DNA of 64,000 nt, from contig JAIWZP010000081.1 of the NCBI GenBank assembly GCA_025201375.1, positions 1 through 64,000 of the forward strand, in the 5' to 3' direction. A program made the position numbers and the translations under genes. A model generated the notes under the pieces. The model did not search any database, had not been told where the DNA came from, and saw only the letters and a program-made list of their open reading frames with translations. This document shows, piece by piece, positions 36,510-47,502 of this stretch (its first letter is position 1; each line of letters opens with the position of its first letter). Source of the DNA: Gongronella butleri (lineage: Eukaryota; Mucoromycota; Mucoromycetes; Mucorales; Cunninghamellaceae).

Positions 36510-37965
36510 GCACATTACCAAGCAATGCGTGATTCAATACGCATCAAACTGATTTCATATGCATGGAGCATATGTTACTGGTGCATTGCTAGGCCGTGAA
36601 ATTGGCGACCAATTAGGTTGTTGTCGAGAAATTTTCATTTAAAACGATTTTATTGTATTTTAGCGTTTTGTCCATCCTTTCACAACCTACTAGAAAAAAA
36701 GCTGTTTGAACCTGCAAATTCCACGCTTGCTCTTTCAAATGAGCCTACCCCCAGTGCGTTGCTGCCACTGGATGGCGCGCAACGTCCATTTTCAAAAACC
36801 ACGATTTTCCAAGGGCTACAGTCGACCTCGGGAAAATGGTGAAATTTAGGTCGCCCGGTCGCTACGCTAATCCCACCACATGATGAACGGCATCTCGTTT
36901 GCCTATAAAAATGCGCTAAAACCTGGAGGTCCAGTGGCTGGTTGTCGCGTAAAATGCAATGTTCCCCGTGTTTTCGCTACAAGGCTATCTCTACGAAAAG
37001 TGTCTGTATCTTGATGAAACACGCACCATCAGTAACACCACGGCATGCTGCGTACGGTGGCATTGGTGATCTATGAAAAAGTGAATGTTTGGGCGTGTTT
37101 GACGCGGGTTTAGAATCATAGACAATTTTTGACGCGTGAAAAACCGCGTCAAGCATCGAGTGACACGCGTTTGGTCCTTTTCAAATCAATGCACCTGGTG
37201 TCCATCTTGCTATTGGACGCGTCGGCGCAGCAATCTTAGCGCGTTTTTATCGTGCAATTCGTTGTTGAAATTTAATCCAAAATCACAGATTGCTCGCCAA
37301 CGAGCAATTGGATCAATCTCCTTTTCGTCGTTTTTCGTGGTTTCTTCATGTGATTCATCTTGTGTGCGAGTTTGGTGCAATTCTGGGAACCTAATTTTTC
37401 GATTTTGGTTTTGAACGCTCGCCACGGCTAAATTTTGATTTGCTGATGGCGAGCGCCAATGATGAGCGACATGCTTGAGCGTCGCGTCCCAATCAGATTT
37501 TCAGCGCGCCGCTTCACGATGGGATGCATTTCGGGCCGCTGTAGTGTCTCGTTGGTGACCTGCCATTATCATTTCTTCTAAAAATGATGATTGCCTAAGC
37601 AACCTGCATTCAACTTGTCCCTAGGTTACCCAAATTTGCAAGGGTGTGCACTTTGGCACTGTGCCTCATCCACATCATCATGTTGTCGGCAATGGGCTAG
37701 GGGCATCCTCGGAGTCACTTTGTGCCCCTCGATTAAAATACAATTTTGATGACAAAGTGAGCAGAGATCACAAAAAGGCTGGCTTGAGAGACAATGGACT
37801 TGAACCGTCTTGGTTCCGCTGTTTGAGGGGTTTCAATCGTCGATTGGTGGTGTTGTTGTCCAGCAAATGGTCAAAATGGCCGAAAAAGTCAAGAAATACG
37901 CGTGCATATTTGACCAAAACGCGTGAAAACAACCATTTTTTTTCTATCAATACAGTAATGGATTG
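36510..37965 (+). repeat. Dispersed repeat, copy B = left arm of inverted repeat
   Basis: This segment is matched in reverse by 40300-41730. The inner part (about 37630-37860) is almost identical to its partner (40380-40610). It contains the two hairpins of the family: GACGCG-8 nt-CGCGTC at 37131-37150 and ATTGCTCG-CCAA-CGAGCAAT at 37289-37308. The open frames inside are shared only because the DNA is shared; no protein domain was seen. Confidence 0.85.
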
Positions 37966-38296
37966 ATTGATCTGCACAATGAATTTGAATGACCCTCGTT
38001 CCATTTTTTCCTGAAAACATCATTGTAATGGCGAGAAAACGCATCACTTGCAAGCATTCGGCCACGCTGCACGCGGGCGAGTGTGACGAAAATAAAAAAA
38101 AAAAGGTGGGGGAGGCATGCTGCATTCTTAAAAAATGGCACTCAGACCACTCTTGGACGTGCTGCTTGGCAAATTTTGGATGTCCGAATCAGGCACAGCT
38201 TGCGTGCGCGTGCCTCTTTTGTTTCATTTCGCTTCTCTTTTGTTTTTTGTTTTTTTGTTTTTTTGTTCACCATCGTGCCCTTTCAGCTGCCAAAAC
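37966..38296 (+). promoter_or_regulatory. Upstream flank of F-box 2
   Basis: Homologous to the flank of F-box 3 (about 41700-42060) and, in reverse, to 35640-35880. It holds GTAATGGAT, CACAATGAATTTGAATG, CATTGTAATGGCGAGAAAA and GCGTGCAGCGTG-type words, then T-rich DNA ending CATCGTGCCCTTTCAG just before the start. The conservation points to promoter function or simply to recent duplication. Confidence 0.55.
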
Positions 38297-40030
38297 ATGG
38301 TTGCGTCCTTGCCTTTGGAAATTCTGCACGTTATTGTCGGTCAGCTTGCTGTACGCGACCTTCTCACGGTGCGTCGTGTGAATTCGACGTTGCGCGCTAT
38401 CGCGACACCGCTGGCTGCAAGCAAGGGACGCGTTTTTTTCCACTCTGAAAAGCGTGTTCTTGACTTTGTCAACTATATTGAATTGGGCAATGCAAATTTG
38501 CCTCTCCAGAACGCAGAATTCAACATCGAAGAGCCCATTAAGACAACCCTGATGGCTCGATTTTGTCGTGCGCTTGCCAGTTGCCGCAAGGTGGATATTG
38601 ATTTTGGTGAAAGCGAATTTATAAACAATGACCCGTCGCTGCGCGAAATGTTTTTGGTTTTGAACATGCTGCCGTCTCTGGAGGGTTTGATTTTCAACTT
38701 TGTTTACGACGGGTTTTACATCAACGATCTTGAATGTCTGCTCCCAGCACGATTGAAGCGATTGAACTTGGGCGGTTTCCAAAGCAATACGTCTGGTTTT
38801 GGTGCCCTCTTGAACATTTCGAAACGGCTTCCAATGCTGCAAGAGCTAAAAATGACGATTCTCGATGGAAGAATGAACGGCCAGCATCTCGTGCAATGGA
38901 TGGCGGATAGCCAGATTACATGGCATCAGCCCAATCTCAAAAGCCTTGACTTGAAGGTTTATTCTGAAGACGACGGAGGGGCGCTCTTTCCCTATGTAAT
39001 TTTGGTGTTTCTGTTGACGTCGTTTCAGCTGCACACCCTCCATGTACAATTGTACGGTGATGCGACGAATACCACTGTCCATCACCCGGCGATTCTTCCC
39101 CGGCTTCCGTCTTTTTTGGTCATGAATCTGCCAAATTCACTTTCTTTCTCTGGCATGTTCCCTGGCGCTGATGTTGCCGAGCAATCTCAGATACGCTCAT
39201 TGTTTTCTGGTCTGACGATACAAGGAATTCTCCACAATGTGGGTTTGGACGCATCGATCCTGAACTGTCTCTTGAATTTGCTGTCAATGTCAAGTGTCAG
39301 AAGCGCCACAACGTCATACGAGGAACCTAATAGGACTGGATTGCTAGCGACGTTTCTTGAGCGCGCTCAAAATCTGTCAAGTATGGGTATTTGGTGCAAA
39401 TCGGGAATTCAATTTGATCAAGATGAGATTGCTTCCTGGGTCAGAGAGGAAAGGCGATTCTCTTTGCAAAACTTGCGATTCTGGAGGCTCCACGTGCAGT
39501 GTTTGTCCAGTCTTGAGAGTCTCGCCGAGGTGTGCCCAAATTTACACAGTTTGAGCATTCAAGATCTTCGCGTTGACAGCTATTCCTACACGCCTATCAT
39601 GCTGGAAAACGACTGGATGCAAATGCTGGTCACGATGTTTGCTGGGTCTGTGCCATGGATCTCGCTTCCATTCCGCAATTTGCATCTAAAGTACTATTTT
39701 ATGGAACACAAACGTGATACGCTGCACATTGTTCTTCAGGATCAACGTTTTAGTGCGCTACCATTGCAACTTTACTTTTGCCGCTTCTTCAAATACGGAC
39801 TTGAGCGTGGTGAAAAACATAAATATGTCAAAGTTCGCACCAGCGACGTTGAATGGTTTAAAAAGCAGCTCCACCGATGGTCCAAGGGTTGCATGAACCC
39901 TTCCACATTTGAGATTGATTGCCCGCCCACTTTTCCGTCAGCAGCCGCCCGGTATATCTTCAAGTTAATCCAGTCAAATGACCTGGCTATTTTGTCTTGT
40001 AAATCGTTGGTTTCCTTAGATGCATTATGA
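38297..40030 (+). CDS. F-box protein, paralogue 2 of the tandem trio
   Basis: Single-exon, 577 aa. F-box at about 4-40 (LPLEILHVIVGQLAVRDLLTVRRVNSTLRAIA), then the same LRR-like body as its neighbours. The last part (about residues 373-465, DNA 39410-39700) is nearly identical to paralogue 3, while the middle part (around 175-215) is more different (ILDGRMNGQHLVQW versus ITDGKIDGQHLVQW). The C-terminus ends at SLVSLDAL, missing the final W-D/H-x tail of the other two, through a TGA after DAL. The gene stands between inverted repeat arms at 36510-37965 and 40300-41730. Confidence 0.85.
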   Translation: MVASLPLEILHVIVGQLAVRDLLTVRRVNSTLRAIATPLAASKGRVFFHSEKRVLDFVNYIELGNANLPLQNAEFNIEEPIKTTLMARFCRALASCRKVDIDFGESEFINNDPSLREMFLVLNMLPSLEGLIFNFVYDGFYINDLECLLPARLKRLNLGGFQSNTSGFGALLNISKRLPMLQELKMTILDGRMNGQHLVQWMADSQITWHQPNLKSLDLKVYSEDDGGALFPYVILVFLLTSFQLHTLHVQLYGDATNTTVHHPAILPRLPSFLVMNLPNSLSFSGMFPGADVAEQSQIRSLFSGLTIQGILHNVGLDASILNCLLNLLSMSSVRSATTSYEEPNRTGLLATFLERAQNLSSMGIWCKSGIQFDQDEIASWVREERRFSLQNLRFWRLHVQCLSSLESLAEVCPNLHSLSIQDLRVDSYSYTPIMLENDWMQMLVTMFAGSVPWISLPFRNLHLKYYFMEHKRDTLHIVLQDQRFSALPLQLYFCRFFKYGLERGEKHKYVKVRTSDVEWFKKQLHRWSKGCMNPSTFEIDCPPTFPSAAARYIFKLIQSNDLAILSCKSLVSLDAL

Positions 40031-40299
40031 GGGTTTTGATTTCCTTATTAAACGCGACCATATTCAATTGTTATGTTCGTGCTATGCATTAAAAATGACA
40101 ATACATGCGGTGGTTGCAAAAAAAAAAAAAAAACAATTGGAACTATTTTATTGTATTTTGGTTTTTAATTGATGAACTTGTATGCTACAATAATTTTTTT
40201 CTTTTTGTACGAACAATACCACAATTTCTCTTTGGAATAAATCAGCTCTTGCAGCATTGCGATTACTAGATGGCTCTCAATTCCGCCTCGCTTGCAGGT
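40031..40299. other. 3' flank of F-box 2
   Basis: Contains an A run of about 16 (40120-40135) and the 3'-flank homology shared with the other F-box genes (CTACAATAAT...CAGCATTGCG, about 40185-40280). Confidence 0.6.
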
Positions 40300-41730
40300 A
40301 TAGCTGTTTTGACTCGTTTTTGGTCAAAAATGCACGCATATTTTTTGTCTTTCCTGTCATTTTGGTCATTTGCTGAGCAACAACACCACCAATCGACGAT
40401 TGAAACCCCTCAAACAGCGGAACCAAGACGGTTCAAGTCCATTGTCTCTCAAGCCAGCCTTTTTGTGATCTCTGCTCACTTTGTCATCAAAATTGTATTT
40501 TAATCGAGGGGCACAAAGTGACTCCGAGGATGCCCCTAGCCCATTGCCGACAACATGATGATGTGGATGAGGCACCATGCCAAAGTGCACACCCTTGCAA
40601 ATTTGGGTAACCTAGGGACAAGTTGAATGCATGTTGCTTAGGCAATCATCATTTTTAGAAGAAATGATAATGGCAGGTCACCAACGAGACACTACAGCGG
40701 CCCGAAATGCATCCCATCGTGAAGCGGCGCGCTGAAAATCTGATTGGGACGCGACGCTCAAGCATGTCGCTCATCATTGGCGCTCGCCATCAGCAAATCA
40801 AAATTTAGCCGTGGCGAGCGTTCAAAACCAAAATCGAAAAATTAGGTTCCCAGAATGGCACCAAACTCGCACACAAGATGAATCACATGTAGAAACCACG
40901 AAAAACAACAAAAAGGAAATTGATCCAATTGCTCGTTGGCGAGCAATTGGTGGTATTGGACTAAATTTCAACAGGGGATTGCACGATAAAAACGTGCTGA
41001 TAGTGCTGGGCTGACGCGTCCAATAGCAAGATGGACACCAGGTGCATTGATTTGAAAAGGACCAAACGCGTGTCACTCGACACTTGACGCGGTTTTTCAC
41101 GCGTCGAAAATTGTCTATGATTCTAAACCCGCGTCAAACACGCCCAAAAATTCACTTTTTTATAGATCACCAATGCCACCGTACGCAGCAAGCTGTGGTG
41201 TTACTGATGGTGCGTGTTTCATCAAGATACAGACACTTTTCGTGGAGATAGCCTTGTAGCGAAAACACGGGGAACATTGCATTTTACGCGATAACCAGCC
41301 AATGGATCTTCAGGTTTTAGCGCATTTTTATAGGCAAACGAGATGCCGTTCATCATGTGGTGGGATTAGCGTGGCAATCTGGCGACTTAAATTTTACCAT
41401 TTTCCCGAGGTCGACTGTAGCCCTTGGAAAATCGTGGTTTTTGAAAATGGACGTTGCGCGCCATCCAGTGGCAGCAGCGCACTGGGGGTAGGCTCATTTG
41501 AAAAAGCAAGCGTGGAATTCGCAGGTGCAAACAGCTTTTTTTCTAGTAGGTTGTGAAAGGATCGACAGAAGACTAAAATACAATAAAAACGATTTAATTA
41601 AAAGTTTCTCGACAACAACTTGATCGATCGCCAGTTTCACGGCACAGCAATGCACCAGTAACACAAGCTCAATGCATATGGAATCAGTTTGATGCGTACA
41701 GTAATGGATCACGTATTGCTTGGTTGTTCT
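40300..41730 (-). repeat. Dispersed repeat, copy C = right arm of inverted repeat
   Basis: Reverse-complement partner of 36510-37965. Hairpins: GACGCG-8 nt-CGCGTC at 41086-41105, and an 11-bp perfect stem CCAATTGCTCG-TTGG-CGAGCAATTGG at 40925-40950. Its left end carries TTTTTGGTCAAAAATGCACGC, which in copy B abuts the F-box 2 upstream flank; its right end abuts the F-box 3 upstream flank. Orientation relative to the neighbouring F-box gene is therefore opposite in the two copies. Confidence 0.85.
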
Positions 41731-42060
41731 GCACAATAAATTTGAATGCCCCTCGTTACATTTGTTCCTGCAAAAATCGTTGCAATGGCGAGAAAATAGC
41801 ACACGCGTCACTTGCAAGCACTTGAGCACGCTGCAGGCGGGCAAATGTGGAGGAAATCGAAGAAACGCCTCAATTAGGAATGGGCGCTAGAGAGAACAAA
41901 AAAATGGCACTCGGACCACTCTGGATGTGCTGCTTGGCAAATTTTGATGTCCGAATCAGGCACAGCTAGCATGCGCGTGCCTCTTTTGTCTTTTTCGCTT
42001 CTCTTTCGTTTACTTCTTTTTTTTTTTGTTCTTCATCGTGCTCATTCAGCTTGCAAAAAC

Positions 42061-43812
42061 ATGGTTGTGCGCTTGCCTTCGGAAATTCTGCGCATTATTG
42101 TCGACCAGCTTCCTGTAAACGACCTTCTCGCGGTGCGTCGTGTGAATTCGACGTTGTGCGCTATCGCGACACCGCTGGCTGCAAGCAAGGGACGCGTTGT
42201 TTTCCACTCTGAAAAGCATGTTCTTGACTTTGTCAAGTATTTTGAATTGGGCAATTCAATATTGCCTTTCCAGAGCGCGGCATTCATGCTCCTCGATGGC
42301 GGCATTCGGACATCCCTGATGATTCGATTTTGTCATGCGCTTGTCAATTGCCGCAACGTGCAGCTTGAACGCTTTGACAACTTCATTGCAGACAATGACT
42401 CGACGCTGCGCGAAATGTTTTTGACTCTCAAATTGCTGCCGTCTTTGGAGGGTTTGATTGTAGGATTGGGCGATGACGTTATCGTCAATGACCTTGATTA
42501 TCTGCTTCCAACGCGATTGAAGCGACTGCACGTCAGCAATCTTCGAAGCAATGCCTCTGGCGTATGTGCCCTCCAAAACATTTTAAAACGTCTTCCAATG
42601 CTGCAAGAACTAAAAATGACAATTACCGATGGAAAAATAGACGGCCAGCATCTCGTGCAATGGATGGCGGATAACCCGATTCCATGGCACCAGTCCAATC
42701 TCGAAACACTTGAATTGCGGGTTGATGCTTGTGACAACGAGGGGGCGCTCTTTCCTTACGTACTTTTGGTGTTTCTGTTGACGTCGTTTCAGCTCCATTC
42801 CCTCCGTGTCTATGTGTACTATGAGGAGACTGATGGCACTGTCCAACATCCGGTGGTTCTTCCGCGGCTTCCATCCTCTTTGGTCATGAATCTGCCAAAT
42901 TCGCTTCATTTCTCTGGCGACTTCACTGGCGCTGGCGACCCTGAGCAATCTCAGCTACGCTCTTTGTTTTCTGATCTGAAAATACAAGGTGTTCTCGACA
43001 ATGTGGAATTGAAAACATCAATGCTTCACCATCTCTTGAATTTGCTGCCCATATCAAGTGTCAGAAGCGTCTTGACGTGGAGCAAGGAACCTGGTAGGAC
43101 TGGATTGCTAGCGCCATTTCTTGAGCGCGCTCAGAATTTGTCTAGAATGGATATCAATTGCAATCCGGAAATTCAATTTGACCAAGATGAGATTGCTTCC
43201 TGGGTCAGAGAGGAAAGGCGATTCTCTTTGCAAAACTTGCGATTCTGGAGGCTCCACGTGCAGTGTTTATCCAGTCTTGAGAGTCTCGCCGAGGTGTGCC
43301 CAAATTTACATAGTTTGAGCATTTATGATCTTCGCGTTGACCACTATTCCTACACGCCTATCATGCTGGAAAACTACTGGATGCAAATGCTGGTCACGAT
43401 GTTTGCTGGGTCTGTGCCATGGATCTCGCTTCCATTCCGCAATTTGCATCTATACTATTTAATGGAACACGAACGTAATACGCTGCACATTGTCCTTCAA
43501 GATCAACGTTATAGTGCACTACCATTGCAATTATACATGGGCTTCTACCAAAATGACCACCCTGAAGGCGAAAGAAGACGTCAATACGTGAAAATTTCCG
43601 CCAGGGATGTTGAATGGTTCAAAAATCAGCTCCACCAATGGTCCAAGGCATCCATTGTTTCTTCCACAAATGAGATTGATACCCCTTCCACCTTCCCGTC
43701 ACAAGTTGCCCAGAGTATCTTCAAGTGTATCAAGTCAAATGATCTGGTTTTTATATCTTGCAAATCATTGGCGACCTTAGACGCATTGTGGCATGATTTT
43801 TTCTCTTCCTAG
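42061..43812 (+). CDS. F-box protein, paralogue 3 of the tandem trio
   Basis: Single-exon, 583 aa. F-box at about 4-40 (LPSEILRIIVDQLPVNDLLAVRRVNSTLCAIA), LRR-like body and the full C-terminal tail (DALWHDFFSS). Mosaic similarity: around residues 185-250 it follows paralogue 1 (TDGKIDGQHLVQWMADNP), while from about 373 to 463 it follows paralogue 2 almost exactly (EERRFSLQNLRFWRLHVQC). The start is placed at the ATGGTTG shared by all three, after a T-rich leader ending CATTCAG. Function is inferred only from the F-box: probable SCF adaptor, target unknown. Confidence 0.85.
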   Translation: MVVRLPSEILRIIVDQLPVNDLLAVRRVNSTLCAIATPLAASKGRVVFHSEKHVLDFVKYFELGNSILPFQSAAFMLLDGGIRTSLMIRFCHALVNCRNVQLERFDNFIADNDSTLREMFLTLKLLPSLEGLIVGLGDDVIVNDLDYLLPTRLKRLHVSNLRSNASGVCALQNILKRLPMLQELKMTITDGKIDGQHLVQWMADNPIPWHQSNLETLELRVDACDNEGALFPYVLLVFLLTSFQLHSLRVYVYYEETDGTVQHPVVLPRLPSSLVMNLPNSLHFSGDFTGAGDPEQSQLRSLFSDLKIQGVLDNVELKTSMLHHLLNLLPISSVRSVLTWSKEPGRTGLLAPFLERAQNLSRMDINCNPEIQFDQDEIASWVREERRFSLQNLRFWRLHVQCLSSLESLAEVCPNLHSLSIYDLRVDHYSYTPIMLENYWMQMLVTMFAGSVPWISLPFRNLHLYYLMEHERNTLHIVLQDQRYSALPLQLYMGFYQNDHPEGERRRQYVKISARDVEWFKNQLHQWSKASIVSSTNEIDTPSTFPSQVAQSIFKCIKSNDLVFISCKSLATLDALWHDFFSS

Positions 43813-44169
43813 TCGCGGCCACAATAACAATCAAACCTTGACTTGATGTTTTATTCTCGCGCAGGACGTCCACTATTGAAACGTCTGTTGGTCAGAATAA
43901 AAAAAAATAAGAAAAACAAAACATAATACTAAAATGATCACAAGCATCTAATAAAAAACGTGCCTTTGGTCGATACCTTAATCAAGGCAATGGCAGATTG
44001 CTCAGCTTGGAGCAAGGGATGGCACAAAATTAAGCTATTCGCAGAAAACTGATATTTTGACACTTGTTAGAAGGTTGTGCGTGAACCAAGACACATGAAA
44101 CCCACCCCTTCATATTTTAGACAATGGTTAGTTCGTGCTGTGTATTAAAAATGACAACCCCTTTGGTCG

Positions 44170-44200
<31 letters not shown>

Positions 44201-44289
44201 TTGGGATTATTTTATTGTTGAATTGATGGACTTGTAAGCCGCATTTTTTTCTTTTTGCACCGACAATATCACACTTTATTGTTAGAATG
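43813..44289. other. 3' flank of F-box 3
   Basis: AT-rich, with an A run of about 28 at 44173-44200. The F-box 3'-flank homology begins near 44230. No gene is seen. Confidence 0.6.
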
Positions 44290-45040
44290 AATCCGCTTTT
44301 GCAGCAGCATTGCGGTCACTAAATGGATCGAAATCACGGTTTTCAATAAAAAAGTTGAATTTTTTAAGGGGCACAGTCGAGGATTTGAAAATACAGTAGT
44401 GAAGTTTCACGCCGGGAGCCTTCGATTGCCGCACCATTCAATCAGATGGTAAAATATTGGTATTTACAGATAAAAATGCAATTAAAACTTGGGTTTCAGT
44501 GACTCGTTTTCGCGCAAATGCATTTTACTCTGTTTGAGGCGCTAAAGACCATATCATATTGACGAAAGTTGACTGCAGAGTCTGGAAATGAGGATCAGAG
44601 AAAGAGCACGGCTGGGCGCGTTCTTGGCTACGGCGATCTGTGGAAAATAATAAGTTTCGGCAGAGCAGAAGCAAAAAAACAAAAACAGGCTTTGCATTGG
44701 ACGCGTGAGAAAGCGCGTCAAACGCCGAGTCACGCGCGCCTGTTCCTAATCAAATTCATGCACCTGGAGTGTCTGGTGCTAGCAGATGCGTCGGCGCGCG
44801 TCTGTGGTGCGTTGCATTTGAGCAATAAGCCTGCAAAGTAAAATCTACAGTAAAATTGCTGATTGCTCGTTTTTTACTTGAGAATTTCTCCCTTGTGTAG
44901 GATTCTTTTGTGGCTACGCCTTGCCCTTGTCCTTGTGGGTAGGACTGGTGCAATTCTGGCGATTCATCTTGTTGATTTTGGTTTGTGAGCATGCTCACGA
45001 CTGATTTTGCATTCCATGCGTAACGGTCTTGTGACAGCTG
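44290..45040 (+). repeat. Dispersed repeat, copy D
   Basis: Starts next to the F-box 3' flank homology and runs through GACGCG-TGAGAAAG-CGCGTC (44700-44719), a CACGCGCCTGTTCC block, ATGCACCTGGAGTGTCTGG and a GGTGCAATTCTGG block, in the same order as copy B. More diverged than B and C; the second hairpin is degraded (GATTGCTCG remains near 44860). Ends are approximate. Confidence 0.75.
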
Positions 45041-45283
45041 CAAAGCGCCCCAATGGGGGGCTTTATTTTAACACAATAAAACGCGTTTGGGCTCTTGGGG
45101 CGCGTCATTGTCAATTTAAATCCTTGATTCGCCGATAAAAGATGCTTTATGATTAGGGCGAGCTGCATAAACTGCTCCAAAGGCCTCAAAATTTGTATTG
45201 ACACAGTGGAGCATGATTGCTCAGTCTTTCGTTTGCGCTTTTATTGAGTTAAAATATTTAAAAGTCATGGAATATTGCGCTTC

Positions 45284-47140
45284 TTAGTATCGTGGTGTAA
45301 AATCGACATCAAGGTGGTGGGGTCCAATGACACCAAGGCCAAAGGCGACCATTTCCTTCTTGTGCTTGGAGTCGGCAGGCAATTGCCACGAAAATTTGCG
45401 GAGAAGCATGGCAAGCACGATGAGCTGCTCAGTCATTGACATTTGCGTGCCGATACATTGGTGCCCACCAAAGCCAAATGGAACGTACGCCACACCGTCG
45501 TCGTGAAGGATGCTGGTGCCGGGCACCTTTGCAAATCGCTCGGGCATGAACACGTCCGGCTTTTCAAAATAGCTTGGATCGCGGTGCAATGCCATCAAAT
45601 TGAGCTCCACGGGCGTGTTTTTGGGAATGACGTACTCGTTCAAGGGCACATCCACCGCCGATCGCCGAGGAAGCACCGATGTTGCGGGGCCATGCATGCG
45701 CAGCGACTGGCCGTTTCCAAAAAAAAAAAAAAAAAAAAGCATGTCAGGGCCTGTTTTTGTATTAAAACGCGTCCATCCACGCTCAGATGCCATTTGAATT
45801 ACCTCCTTGATCACCAAGTTTAGGTATGTCAACTCTTTGACTTGCTGTGGCGTCGGCGTGATGTCCTGTGGAGCATCTCCAAGGACGCGAATTGCCTCCT
45901 CACGTGCCTTTTCTTGCACATCCTTGTTTTTAAAGAAAAAAAACAAAAATGTCAATTTTTTGCCTTATTTTCTCCCGCATTCCTACCTTGTGGACAGCAA
46001 GGGACCAAATCACCGACGACAGAGATGCCGCAGTAGTGTCATGACCCTAATTACAAGAAAAGAATGAACGTGTCAGCGAAAAATCGTACATGATGGCATC
46101 ATGGCCATTGACGCACGGCAAAAAAGAAGCCCAAGAGATTGGCCTGCAAGCAAAAATAAAAAGAGAGAAAGAAATTGCGTCAGTTAGCTTGCAGAGTGTG
46201 TGCCAAAGATGCGTTTACAATGAGCTCGTCGGTGGTGAGATGCACGTCTTGCGACTCATCCTGCAATTGCGCGTGCAGCATCATGGAAAGCAGATCTTTG
46301 CAATGCACGTCGTTGTTTCCTTGCTCGATCTGAGTGGTGATCACGGCGCGGCGCTCATTCACAAGTGCCTCCAACATGGCAGTCAAGCGATCCAGTGCAT
46401 CATGCTGCTGCTGGCGCCCAGGGAACATCCATCGCAGCCACTTGTAGTCCAACACGTCGAATATCATGAACAACGGGTTCTCGATGCCGGCCTTGATATG
46501 TCCGTATGTCGCGACCCACTCGCTGTCAGGCTCACAAATCGCATTGAAATCGAAATCTACTCAAATGTAAAATATAAAAATAAAATGGAATTGACGCGTC
46601 AGCGCGTGTCGGTGCCTTGCCCCGCTTGTTGTGCGACGTTACCCATGGCTGCCAGCCCGAGGCCATCGATCGTGAGGCGTTCCATCATCTCGCCCACGGG
46701 TACCGAGCCCTGAACACGCGACATGACTGAAATGAGCTTCACGGTGAGATCGCCAAAGAGCTGCACAGGGACTTCCCCCTTGAACGCAGCCACTGTTGCC
46801 TAGAAATGGATCAATTGCCATGACGGTGAGCTTAAGATGACGTCATTTTCCTTCTTTTTTGAACTTGCCTTGCGGAAACGTCTCCACTCGTGGCCTTCGG
46901 TATTGCCAAGATTGGGTTTGCCAAGGAATCGCCCGATCAGGGATTCACCGTGGCCAAATAGCCCCTGGTCCTTGGGCACCCAGTCTGTCGTGTGAAAAAA
47001 AAAAAAAAAAAATGAGCAGCGCTGAAGCTTTTCTTCTTTGCAGCCGGTGGCTCACTCACCAGGGTGCGACAAGATTGTCTTGATGTGCCGAGGATTTGAA
47101 GTGGCCACGGCCCAGGTAGGAGGAAATGGCACCTTGAGGT

Positions 47141-47174
<34 letters not shown>

Positions 47175-47502
47175 CACGCGAATTAGTCGTCAAATGAACA
47201 AGGCGTCTGGTGAAATTCATTTTTACTAAGTAGGTGCCGTCGGCCTTATTGAGCAGTGGGGTAATACATTGTCGCTGAAATTCGTAATGGCTGTCGCCGC
47301 GCAACAGGCTAGCAATCAAACGCGTGTACGTGATGCGGGGCAAGTGGCGGATTGACCGCGGTGGGACCACAATTGACCGGATCTTGTACGCGACCCACGC
47401 AGCCACGGCCAGGCAAGCAAGCCGTATCAGACGCTTGCGGTCATTTGTCAGGGGCAAAATGTATCCCTGTATCATTGGCAAAATCTGCATTGTGCGTTCC
47501 AT
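45284..47502 (-). CDS. Cytochrome P450 monooxygenase
   Basis: Membrane-anchored haem-thiolate enzyme; substrate unknown. Nine exons on the minus strand: 47502-47227, 47132-47060, 46984-46869, 46799-46643, 46559-46219, 46143-46117, 46046-45987, 45922-45803 and 45706-45284, giving 530 aa. Seen: N-terminal anchor at about 25-45, PPTWAVATSNPRHIKTIL, GHEWRRFRK (C-helix), I-helix AGHDTTA at about 330-336, the ExxR pair E390-R393 (KESLR), FMPERF, and the haem loop FGFGGHQCIG with Cys474. Exon 6 is only 27 nt (ANLLGFFFA), and the intron after exon 3 starts GC rather than GT. Omitting the microexon would delete half the I-helix motif, which supports it. No CYP family is assigned. Confidence 0.92.

Noticed and set aside
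37646..37966. Open frame that is also present, almost unchanged, at 40366-40590 on the other strand
   Set aside because: Both belong to the inverted repeat arms, so similarity reflects shared DNA. The frame stops soon and has no recognised domain.
36510..41730. Complete composite transposon carrying an F-box gene
   Set aside because: No transposase frame, no clear terminal motif and no target-site duplication could be found. Kept only as an inverted-repeat finding.
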